Assembly (NCBI RefSeq): GCF_041379945.2
Contig: NZ_JBFTXJ020000003.1
Coordinates: 310,001-374,000 of the forward strand
Source of the DNA: Aneurinibacillus sp. REN35
GTDB taxonomy: Bacteria; Bacillota; Bacilli; Aneurinibacillales; Aneurinibacillaceae
Direction: 5' to 3'
DNA: 64,000 bases
Shown: in pieces, positions 8,312 to 15,536 of the stretch
How the letters are laid out: every line of letters begins with the position of its first letter
Numbering within the stretch: position 1 is the first letter of the stretch
Position numbers and translations under genes: made by a program
Notes under the pieces: model-generated
What the model saw: the letters and a program-made list of their open reading frames with translations, nothing else
What the model was told of the DNA's origin: nothing
Database searches by the model: none

Positions 8312-9879
8312 AACACAGCAGAGAACAGAAGCTGCGTCAGGTATTGCGAAAGTACTTTGGCTACGAACAATTTCGTCCGGGCCAGCTTTCAATTATGAAG
8401 TACCCGCTTGCAGGCGAGAATGCGCTGGGCATTCTTGCGACAGGCGGAGGAAAGTCGCTGTGCTATCAGCTTCCTGCCCTTGTATTTGATGGCATGACAG
8501 TGGTTGTCTCTCCGCTTATCTCGCTCATGGCAGATCAGGTTCGGCATCTTCGCCGTCAGGGAATTCAGCAGACAGAATATATTAATAGTGCCTTGACTTT
8601 GGCTGAGCAGCGCTGGAAGATGCGTCAAGTCATAGACCAAAAAGTAAAGATTCTTTATGTGTCGCCAGAGAAGCTGCAGCAGGAAGCGTTTATAGAACAA
8701 ATCAAGCGTACGAACATCTCGCTGTTCGTTGTGGATGAAGCGCATTGTATTTCACAATGGGGTCACGATTTCCGAACGGATTATCAGCGGCTGTATGCTT
8801 GCGTTCAGCAAATGGGAAATCCGCCGGTGCTGGCATTAACCGCTACTGCAACGGAAGCGGTGGCGGAGGATATCTGCCGTCAGCTTTCCATTCCGCTTCG
8901 CAATGTAATCCGGCAGTCTACAAACCGGGAAAACATATGCTATGATGTTGCATTTCTGTCTGATGAGCAGGAAAAGGAAGCAGTGCTCTTTGAGAAGCTA
9001 TATACACTGCAAGGCCCGGGGCTGGTTTATTTTCGCTCCCGGCAGGGTACGGAGCGGGCGTTTCAGCGGGCGGAGGAGAGAGGAATTGGCCGCTGTGCAT
9101 TTTATCACGGTGGTATGGCTGCAGATGACCGCCTGTTAATCCAGCAGCAATTTCTCAACGGAGAACTCGATGTTGTGTTTGCTACAAACGCATTTGGTAT
9201 GGGGATCGATAAGCCTGATATTAGGTATGTGCTCCATTATCATATACCGCCTGACATAGAGTCTTACTTACAGGAGGTGGGCCGCGTAAGCCGTGATGGG
9301 GAACCGGGTTATACCTGTCTGCTTTCGACGCCGGAGGACGGATACTTGCCCGGTCAATTGATCGCCGAGGAATATCCAAGTGAAGAGGGGATAACGGTAT
9401 TTGCCACCTTTCTTCATGCACAGCGTGGGCAGACGATTGCGCTTAGTGTAGCGGAGGCCTTAGAGAGATGGGGATTAGAAGAGCAGCATGCATCTATCCT
9501 TTTGCATCATATGGAACGGATGGGCTGGATTTATAAGTCCCATCGGAAAAGGGATGGATGGGAGGTAGAGGTGGCGGCTTCGTTTCCGGATCAATATGAT
9601 GCGTTGGTGACGGCGGTTTTTGAACGACGGAATGAGCGATACAGAAAGCTTGAAGATATGCGTCGTTGGCTTCTGCAAACGACATGCCGGAGGGAGATGC
9701 TTGGCAGGTATTTCTCTCAACAACATCACACAGCCCTAGCAAGCTGCTGTGATCGCTGCGGCATTAACATGACGCCGTATGAGCGTAAGGTACCTGCCGC
9801 ATCAAAGCCTATACAGGATTCATGGAATTGGGAGCAGGAACTGGATCGTTTGCTGTATGTCCCGTCATATAATGGCTGA
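8308..9879 (+). CDS. recS: RecQ-family ATP-dependent DNA helicase RecS
   Basis: A 3'-5' DNA helicase of about 523 residues. Motifs in order: RKYFGYEQFRPGQ (motif 0), GGGKS (Walker A, Lys49 counted from 8308), DEAHCISQWGHDFR, ALTATAT, VYFRSRQGTE, GMGIDKPDIR and QEVGRVSRDG, then a zinc-binding region with CRREMLGRYF and CCDRCG. It is short, lacking HRDC, as in RecS of B. subtilis. No ATG, GTG or TTG gives a full N-terminus: the ribosome site GGGAGGGG at 8293-8300 points to an ATA at 8308 overlapping the ypbB stop, while the first usual start (TTG 8344) would cut into motif 0. I place the start at 8308, with the alternative 8344. Confidence 0.92.
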   Translation: MEHSREQKLRQVLRKYFGYEQFRPGQLSIMKYPLAGENALGILATGGGKSLCYQLPALVFDGMTVVVSPLISLMADQVRHLRRQGIQQTEYINSALTLAEQRWKMRQVIDQKVKILYVSPEKLQQEAFIEQIKRTNISLFVVDEAHCISQWGHDFRTDYQRLYACVQQMGNPPVLALTATATEAVAEDICRQLSIPLRNVIRQSTNRENICYDVAFLSDEQEKEAVLFEKLYTLQGPGLVYFRSRQGTERAFQRAEERGIGRCAFYHGGMAADDRLLIQQQFLNGELDVVFATNAFGMGIDKPDIRYVLHYHIPPDIESYLQEVGRVSRDGEPGYTCLLSTPEDGYLPGQLIAEEYPSEEGITVFATFLHAQRGQTIALSVAEALERWGLEEQHASILLHHMERMGWIYKSHRKRDGWEVEVAASFPDQYDALVTAVFERRNERYRKLEDMRRWLLQTTCRREMLGRYFSQQHHTALASCCDRCGINMTPYERKVPAASKPIQDSWNWEQELDRLLYVPSYNG

Positions 9880-9899
9880 AATGAAAGGGAAGAAAAAGG

Positions 9900-10565
9900 A
9901 TGGACCCGCGATACTCACAGTTGGATAGCCGGACACTGGCATTGAACGTATATATTTCTCAAGCAATTTTGTTTGTAGTGGCTCTGATTGGGCTGTACTT
10001 TTTTTATATTCGTCCAGGAGCCGATTGGGTAGGAATATTTCTTTTGCCAAGCTGGACGGATGTATTCTTTTATGGAACGCTCGCCGCCTTATTGGTGATT
10101 GCTGTCGAAGTCATTCTAATCATATGGCTGCCGCCAGATGTATTTGATGACGGGGGATTAAACGAGATTTTATTTCGCGATTTATCCGTTTGGCATATTG
10201 CGCTCGTATGTCTTGTTGTGGCCGTGACCGAAGAATTTCTTTTTCGGGCGGTTATGCAGCCAGAGTTGGGCTTATGGTGGACGAGCATTATTTTTACCCT
10301 AGTGCATGTTCGTTATCTGAAGAAATGGGTTATGGTTTCTGTTGTGTTTTTAATCAGCGTACTTTTTGGCTGGTTATTCGCTCAGACAAATACAGTGTGG
10401 AGTGTAGTGTGGGCTCATTTTCTTGTTGATTTTATTCTCGGCTGTTTTGTGAAAAAAGGATGGTTTCTCTCGCAAGAGGCAGGAGAATCGGAAGAAAACG
10501 CGAATAGGGAAGACAGAATCGAAAATGAAGAAAATGGGGATGCCGATGAGCGAGAAACAACGTAA
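9900..10565 (+). CDS. ypbD: CPBP-family intramembrane protease YpbD
   Basis: A 221-residue polytopic membrane protein of the CPBP (Abi/CAAX-type) family. Conserved features are the glutamate pair and arginine of TEEFLFRAVMQ, a histidine in TLVHVRYLKKW and the C-terminal WAHFLVDFILG. These are the residues thought to form the intramembrane active site. About six hydrophobic segments are visible, with an acidic, charged C-terminal tail. It follows recS by 20 bases with an AAGGGAAG site, in the recS-ypbD-ypbE order of Bacillus. Substrate is unknown. Confidence 0.88.
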   Translation: MDPRYSQLDSRTLALNVYISQAILFVVALIGLYFFYIRPGADWVGIFLLPSWTDVFFYGTLAALLVIAVEVILIIWLPPDVFDDGGLNEILFRDLSVWHIALVCLVVAVTEEFLFRAVMQPELGLWWTSIIFTLVHVRYLKKWVMVSVVFLISVLFGWLFAQTNTVWSVVWAHFLVDFILGCFVKKGWFLSQEAGESEENANREDRIENEENGDADERETT

Positions 10566-11295
10566 TCATGCAGACCAAGCTGACACGTTGCGAAAAATAG
10601 TAGAAGAGCGGATGGAAGACGATGAGAGAAGCGAGATAGACACAAATCATGCATCGGAAGAAACAAAAACGGAGCGGATGCAGGAGACTGCTTCTGTTAG
10701 CACAGGTATATTACCGCCCCGAAGCACAGTACACAAAAAGCCACCGCCGCTAAATCTTACCCCTTATTATATTGCAGGAGCCCTCGTGCTTCTCGTATTG
10801 AGCGGACTTGGCTTCTGGTGGGGAGCGGCACGAAATGAACCGGCCACAGCCCTTCCGCAGCCCAAGGTCGAAGAGGCAAACAAAAAGGAGACGGGGGAGA
10901 CACCGGACAAAACTCCACCAGCTCCGTCGAAAGCAGCGTCGCCTAAAACAGACAATACTAAGTCGAATCCACAAGCTCCGACGGGCGCACAACCGTCTGT
11001 GCCGAAGACGCAGGCACAGGTACAGAACCAGACAACGCCTAAACCGCCTGCTCCGATCGCGCCACAAGCAAAGCCTGCAGCAGCCAAGCCGACGGGGGTA
11101 GAGAAGTCGAGTGCAGCACCGTCCAAAAACAAAAAGCGTGTGCTGCGGCATCGGGTGCAAAAAGGTGACACGCTGTACAAAATTTCGATGATGTATTATG
11201 GAACAGGTAAATATCAATTTTATCTTGCGCGATATAATGGGATTCGCCAATTAAATGCCGGTTCGGTTCTTAAGGTGCCGATTCCGCCCCGGTAA
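10546..11295 (+). CDS. ypbE: LysM-domain membrane-anchored protein YpbE
   Basis: About 249 residues: a charged N-terminal cytoplasmic part, one TM (YYIAGALVLLVLSGLGFWW), a long Pro/Ala/Lys/Thr-rich wall-spanning linker, and a C-terminal LysM (HRVQKGDTLYKISMMYYG ... LKVPIPP) for peptidoglycan binding outside the membrane. It overlaps the end of ypbD. ATG 10546 has GGGGA 5 bases upstream and is preferred over ATG 10525, which has only a weak site. A terminator follows, closing the ypbB-recS-ypbD-ypbE run. Confidence 0.85.
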   Translation: MSEKQRNHADQADTLRKIVEERMEDDERSEIDTNHASEETKTERMQETASVSTGILPPRSTVHKKPPPLNLTPYYIAGALVLLVLSGLGFWWGAARNEPATALPQPKVEEANKKETGETPDKTPPAPSKAASPKTDNTKSNPQAPTGAQPSVPKTQAQVQNQTTPKPPAPIAPQAKPAAAKPTGVEKSSAAPSKNKKRVLRHRVQKGDTLYKISMMYYGTGKYQFYLARYNGIRQLNAGSVLKVPIPPR

Positions 11296-11299
11296 GAGA

Positions 11300-11327
11300 A
11301 ACAGACGCCTTTGGCGCCTGTTTTTTC
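11300..11327 (+). terminator. Intrinsic terminator after ypbE
   Basis: Nine-base arms with one mismatch (ACAGACGCC with GGCGCCTGT) around a TTT(G) loop, followed by a run of six T. Confidence 0.85.
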
Positions 11328-11383
11328 TTGTTTTTGGATACACTACATCAAAAAGAAATGTTGAATAGAAAGGAACGTGGAGC

Positions 11384-13054
11384 ATGATGTATACGGAAAA
11401 TCCGCTCATTGTCCAAGGAGACCGTACGCTTTTGTTAGAAGTACGGCATCCAAAATACAGCGAGGTTCGCGACGCGCTAACACCGTTTGCCGAGCTGATT
11501 AAAAGTCCGGATTACATCCACACGTATCGCATAACCCCGCTTTCATTGTGGAATGCGGCAGCGCTTGGCCTGGGCGCTGAAACCGTGCTAGATGTATTGG
11601 AGAGGTACGCGAAATTTCCGGTACCATCTTCCGTGCAAAATGAGATCGCCAAGACGATGTCCCGCTTTGGACAACTGCAGTTATTTGTTCGTGAGGAAAG
11701 GCTCGTACTTTCGGCAACAGATCCGCAGGTTATGGACGATATTCTAAGTTATGCCTCCATCGCTAGTCTCATTGAACAGAGAGTAAATGAGCGCGAGATG
11801 ATCATACCGCTTGCTTGGCGTGGCGTGATTAAACAATCGCTGCTAAAGCTTGGCTACCCTGTTCAAGATATGGCAGGCTATACGGATGGAGAAAAGGTGG
11901 AGATGTCGCTTTGTGAACAGCGGGGATTTCTTCTTCGTGATTATCAGAAGACAGCCGTCGATGCTTTTTATGCAGGGGGCAGTACGTCCGGAGGAAACGG
12001 TGTCATTGTCTTACCGTGCGGTGCGGGCAAGACGCTTGTCGGTATTGAGACAATGGTTCGGTTCGGTATGGCTACTCTTGTACTTACAAGCAGTACGACC
12101 TCGGTAAAGCAGTGGAGAAGTGAGATGCTGGCACGTACAACATTAACAGATGAACAAATCGGTATGTATACAGGACAGGAAAAGAACGTTGGGCCTGTGA
12201 CCATCAGTACGTATCAGATGATTACTCACCGTGCAGCAGACACTGGGGAATTCCCGCATTTGTCCTTATTCCATGAAAGGAATTGGGGATTGATTGTGTA
12301 TGACGAGGTGCATCTGCTGCCTGCTCCTGTTTTTCGGATGACAGCCGATATTCAAGCGAAGCGCCGCTTAGGTCTCACGGCAACGTTGGTGCGTGAAGAC
12401 GGGCGTGCCGATGATGTCTTCAGCTTAATTGGGCCGAAAAAGTATGAATTGCCCTGGCGGCAGCTTGAAGAGCAGGGATTTATTGCAAGCGCGGTATGTA
12501 CGGAGGTGCGGGTGCCATTATCCGGGCAGCAAAAGGCTGCATATATTGGAGCGGGAGAGCGGGAAAAATTCCGCATCGCTGCGGAAAATCCCGATAAAAC
12601 TCCGATTGTAAAGGATGTGCTGCGCCAGCATGAAGGGGAGCAGGTGCTCATTATCGGTCACTACGTATCGCAATTGGAATTGCTTGCCCGTGAATTGAAT
12701 GCTCCGCTTATTACAGGCAAAACCCCTCAAGGGGAGCGGGAGGTGTTGTACAAAAAATTTCGGCTAGGTGATATTGATACGCTGGTCGTCTCGCGTGTAG
12801 CTAATTTTGCGATCGACCTTCCGGATGCAAGTGTCGCTGTACAAGTATCTGGCACATTTGGCTCGCGTCAGGAAGAGGCGCAGCGTCTTGGCAGGGTATT
12901 GCGTCCGAAGAAGGATGGCAGGACCGCTCATTTCTATTCTCTTGTTTCCGCTGAGTCCAAAGAAGAACAGTATGCACATAAACGGCAGATGTTTCTTGTT
13001 GAGCAGGGATATGAATATCGTCTGCGCACGTCCGATCATCTCTCTGTTATGTAG
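11384..13054 (+). CDS. Bacterial XPB/Rad25-type DNA repair helicase
   Basis: A 556-residue SF2 helicase of the XPB family. The N-terminal 170 residues match the helicase C-terminal/Rad25 N-lobe region that precedes the motor in bacterial XPB. Motor motifs: RDYQ (Q-like), PCGAGKT (Lys216), STTSVKQW, DEVH, LTATLVREDG (including the Arg-Glu-Asp RED motif diagnostic of XPB), SRVANFAIDLPDA and EEAQRLGRVLRPK. Eukaryotic XPB opens DNA in nucleotide excision repair; bacterial XPB is a 3'-5' helicase of less certain role. No Bax1-type nuclease gene adjoins it. It lies alone between the ypbE terminator and a flavoprotein gene. Confidence 0.93.
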   Translation: MMYTENPLIVQGDRTLLLEVRHPKYSEVRDALTPFAELIKSPDYIHTYRITPLSLWNAAALGLGAETVLDVLERYAKFPVPSSVQNEIAKTMSRFGQLQLFVREERLVLSATDPQVMDDILSYASIASLIEQRVNEREMIIPLAWRGVIKQSLLKLGYPVQDMAGYTDGEKVEMSLCEQRGFLLRDYQKTAVDAFYAGGSTSGGNGVIVLPCGAGKTLVGIETMVRFGMATLVLTSSTTSVKQWRSEMLARTTLTDEQIGMYTGQEKNVGPVTISTYQMITHRAADTGEFPHLSLFHERNWGLIVYDEVHLLPAPVFRMTADIQAKRRLGLTATLVREDGRADDVFSLIGPKKYELPWRQLEEQGFIASAVCTEVRVPLSGQQKAAYIGAGEREKFRIAAENPDKTPIVKDVLRQHEGEQVLIIGHYVSQLELLARELNAPLITGKTPQGEREVLYKKFRLGDIDTLVVSRVANFAIDLPDASVAVQVSGTFGSRQEEAQRLGRVLRPKKDGRTAHFYSLVSAESKEEQYAHKRQMFLVEQGYEYRLRTSDHLSVM

Positions 13055-13155
13055 TATGGTGCCGTCACATATTCTTCGTATGTTTTGTTTTGTGAAACGC
13101 TGCATGATTGGGTAAACCAAAGAAGAGCGCGTTATAACGAAGGAGGAGACAAGCC

Positions 13156-14064
13156 TTGAAATATGATTGTGCAATCATTGGCGGCGGTATTGCCGGCTTG
13201 CAAGCCGCACTTCAACTTGGACGGTATATGCACCGCGTTGTTGTTATAGATGCGGAGGGAGGACGATCAGTCCTTGCTCGCCGCTATGGAAATGTTCTTG
13301 GTTTTCCAGAAGGAGTCAGCGGTCCTACGCTTCGAAAGAAGGGCCGCAGGCAGGCGGAGGATGTGGGTGTTGAATTCGTGGATGGAAGAGTGATCGAAGC
13401 ACACAAGAAGGACGGAGAATTCGAGCTGCAGGTAGAGGGAAAAGACCGCGTACTTGCTAAGCGGATATTAATTAGCACAGGTCTTCGTGACCGCATCCCT
13501 GAGAGTATCGAAGGATTAGACAATGTGCTGGGTACGGCGGTCTATGTATGCCCGGACTGCGACGGATATGAGATCAGGAATACCAAATCGGTCATCCTTG
13601 GAGCAGGAAATGCCGGCGCATCACTTGCCTGCGTGCTGCGCCACTGGACAAATGATTTAACATATATTAACCATGAACCTGATGAGCGCCCTGTTTCTGA
13701 TGCGTGGAGGGAAACATGTGTGAAAAACGACGTGCGTATCATTGATGGTCCGATCCATCAGGTGCATAGTGATGAAAATGGACGGCTGTCAGGTGTTCGC
13801 ATCGTGGATGATCAATTGATCGAAGCGGAGAAAGGGTTTATTGCCTTTGGCGGCAACAAGGCGGAATCTGATGTGGCAAAAATGCTTGGGGTTGAGCGTT
13901 TGGAGAACGGTCACATCCCGGTAGATGGAAGAACGAAAGAAACGAATGTGCGTTATGTATGGGCTGCAGGGGATGTTGCGGCGCACTCGCAATTATTAAC
14001 CATTGCTATTGGCGATGGTGCGCAGGCCGCTATTTGGATTCATAAAAGTCTGCAGCAATCATAA
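13156..14064 (+). CDS. Thioredoxin-reductase-like FAD/NAD(P) oxidoreductase
   Basis: A 302-residue two-dinucleotide-fold flavoprotein. FAD site GGGIAGLQAA at the N-terminus; redox pair VCPDCDG (Cys132, Cys135) at the place of the CATC pair of thioredoxin reductase; NAD(P) site GAGNAG; FAD-tail motif WAAGDVA near the C-terminus. TTG 13156 is the start, 8 bases after a perfect AGGAGGAG. No thioredoxin gene adjoins it. It could be a thioredoxin/ferredoxin-thioredoxin or glutaredoxin-like reductase paralogue; partner not deducible. Confidence 0.85.
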   Translation: MKYDCAIIGGGIAGLQAALQLGRYMHRVVVIDAEGGRSVLARRYGNVLGFPEGVSGPTLRKKGRRQAEDVGVEFVDGRVIEAHKKDGEFELQVEGKDRVLAKRILISTGLRDRIPESIEGLDNVLGTAVYVCPDCDGYEIRNTKSVILGAGNAGASLACVLRHWTNDLTYINHEPDERPVSDAWRETCVKNDVRIIDGPIHQVHSDENGRLSGVRIVDDQLIEAEKGFIAFGGNKAESDVAKMLGVERLENGHIPVDGRTKETNVRYVWAAGDVAAHSQLLTIAIGDGAQAAIWIHKSLQQS

Positions 14065-14087
14065 CAGTTATTGTATCAGTACATTTT

Positions 14088-14109
14088 CATTTTGTTATAT
14101 AACAAAATG
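14088..14109. repeat. Perfect 22-bp AT-rich palindrome
   Basis: CATTTTGTTAT followed immediately by its reverse complement, 24 bases after the flavoprotein stop. Possibly an operator or a cruciform; no T-run typical of a terminator follows, and a separate terminator lies 23 bases on. Confidence 0.6.
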
Positions 14110-14131
14110 TGTAAAACCTTATAAAATCTAA

Positions 14132-14156
14132 GGTCTGGCTCTGCCAGGCTTTTTTA
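14132..14156 (+). terminator. Intrinsic terminator after the flavoprotein gene
   Basis: Stem CTGGC/GCCAG extended by G-C and G-T pairs, loop TCT, followed by six T. Confidence 0.75.
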
Positions 14157-14287
14157 TTTGTCAAGTATACAAGGTGCAAATAGTGTTTATTTTCATGTGT
14201 TATATTACTTTTTTTAATACTGTTTTATAACTGATCAGCGAAAGAATGCATCATAATAAAAATAATGTAATCCAAATAATACAACAA

Positions 14288-14301
14288 AGAAAGCGCTTTA
14301 A
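14288..14301 (+). promoter_or_regulatory. cre-like CcpA operator
   Basis: AGAAAGCGCTTTAA closely resembles the catabolite-responsive consensus TGWAANCGNTNWCA. It lies 42 bases upstream of the -35 of the oxidoreductase operon in an AT-rich 440-bp gap that holds no gene, so CcpA control of the operon is plausible. Confidence 0.55.
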
Positions 14302-14342
14302 AAATATAAAAAAGAACATTGATTGAAAAATGTATAAAGCTG

Positions 14343-14371
14343 TTGCTTTAAAAAAATATACCTGTTATAAT
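14343..14371 (+). promoter_or_regulatory. Sigma-A promoter of the 2-oxoacid:ferredoxin oxidoreductase operon
   Basis: TTGCTT (14343-14348), 17-bp spacer, TATAAT (14366-14371). It implies a leader of about 130 bases before the start codon. Confidence 0.7.
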
Positions 14372-14508
14372 TTTTTTGAAATGAAATGTAAGACAATTCC
14401 ATCTTTCGTGATGTGTTGTGATAATTAATGAGAATTAGTGGGGAATATACGTGTTGTAATTTATTGTGACTGTCTGTGTAAGTATGGAGAATTAGGGGAG
14501 GAATGAAG

Positions 14509-15513
14509 ATGTCAATACTTCCGAAGAAGAATGAGTTAGGCTTTTATGAGATTCGCCTTGAATCAATTGGGGGGCTTGGGGCAAATCTCGCGGGTAAAAT
14601 GCTGGCAGAAGCCGGGGTGTTAGGACTTGGACTTAATGGGATGAATTTTTCTTCGTATGGTTCAGAGAAGAAAGGTTCACCAGTGAAAGCATTCATTCGT
14701 TTTAGCGACCCGGATGTGCAGATTCGTGCTGCAAGTCCGATCGAGCGTCCGCATGTAGTAGGGGTATTTCATGAGGCGTTATACAAGACGGTTGATGTCG
14801 TATCCGGACTCGATGCGCACGGGATTGTCCTGGTGAATACGACACGGGATTTTGATGAGGTGCGTGAAGAGCTGCACCTTGAATACGGAACATTGGCTAT
14901 CGTTGATGCATTGGGAATTGCGGTGGAAGAGAAAACAAAAGTAAATACAGCCATGCTTGGGGCGTTGTTTCGCATTTGTGATTTTCTTGATCCAGAAGCG
15001 ATGCGCAGCGTTATCCGCAAAACATTCGAGAAGAAGTACCCGCATTTTGTAGAGCCGAATTTGCGCACGTTTGACCGTGGTTATAACGAGGTGACGTTCA
15101 AATCGTATGAAGTGCCGGAAGGATCAACAGGCAAAAACTATGTTCGCCCTACTCCTGCGCTTGGGTATGAAACCCAGCCTATCGGTGGTGTAATCGTTAA
15201 CCCAGGCAATAGTATTCTAAAAGATCTGAGCGGCAGTCGCCAAGGGTTCTTGCCGGAGTATCACGCATCGAAGTGCATTCACTGTGCGGCTTGTGATACA
15301 GTTTGTCCGGATTTTTGTTTCGTATGGGAAGAGGGAGCCGATAAGAAGGGACGGCCGCAGATGTTTCTGGCAGGTGTCGACTATCAATATTGCAAGGGCT
15401 GTTTGAAGTGTGTGCAGGCTTGTCCGGTCGAAGCGTTAACAGAAATGCGTGAAGATATCGGCTATGCTGAAGAACATCGGGTGCCGCACAAGTTTATTCT
15501 GGCCGCTAACTAA
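14509..15513 (+). CDS. 2-oxoacid:ferredoxin oxidoreductase, fused gamma-delta subunit
   Basis: Residues 1-190 form the gamma domain (RLESIGGLGANLAGKML, SSYGSEKKGSPVKAFIRFS). Residues about 250-320 form a delta-type ferredoxin with two [4Fe-4S] motifs, CIHCAACDTVCP and CKGCLKCVQACP. It passes electrons from the catalytic subunit to soluble ferredoxin. ATG 14509 lies 7 bases after AGGGGAGG; the in-frame ATG at 14503 is too close to that site. The catalytic alpha-beta gene follows after 23 bases. Confidence 0.9.
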   Translation: MSILPKKNELGFYEIRLESIGGLGANLAGKMLAEAGVLGLGLNGMNFSSYGSEKKGSPVKAFIRFSDPDVQIRAASPIERPHVVGVFHEALYKTVDVVSGLDAHGIVLVNTTRDFDEVREELHLEYGTLAIVDALGIAVEEKTKVNTAMLGALFRICDFLDPEAMRSVIRKTFEKKYPHFVEPNLRTFDRGYNEVTFKSYEVPEGSTGKNYVRPTPALGYETQPIGGVIVNPGNSILKDLSGSRQGFLPEYHASKCIHCAACDTVCPDFCFVWEEGADKKGRPQMFLAGVDYQYCKGCLKCVQACPVEALTEMREDIGYAEEHRVPHKFILAAN

Positions 15514-15536
15514 TCAGGGAGAGGGGATGGATTAGA

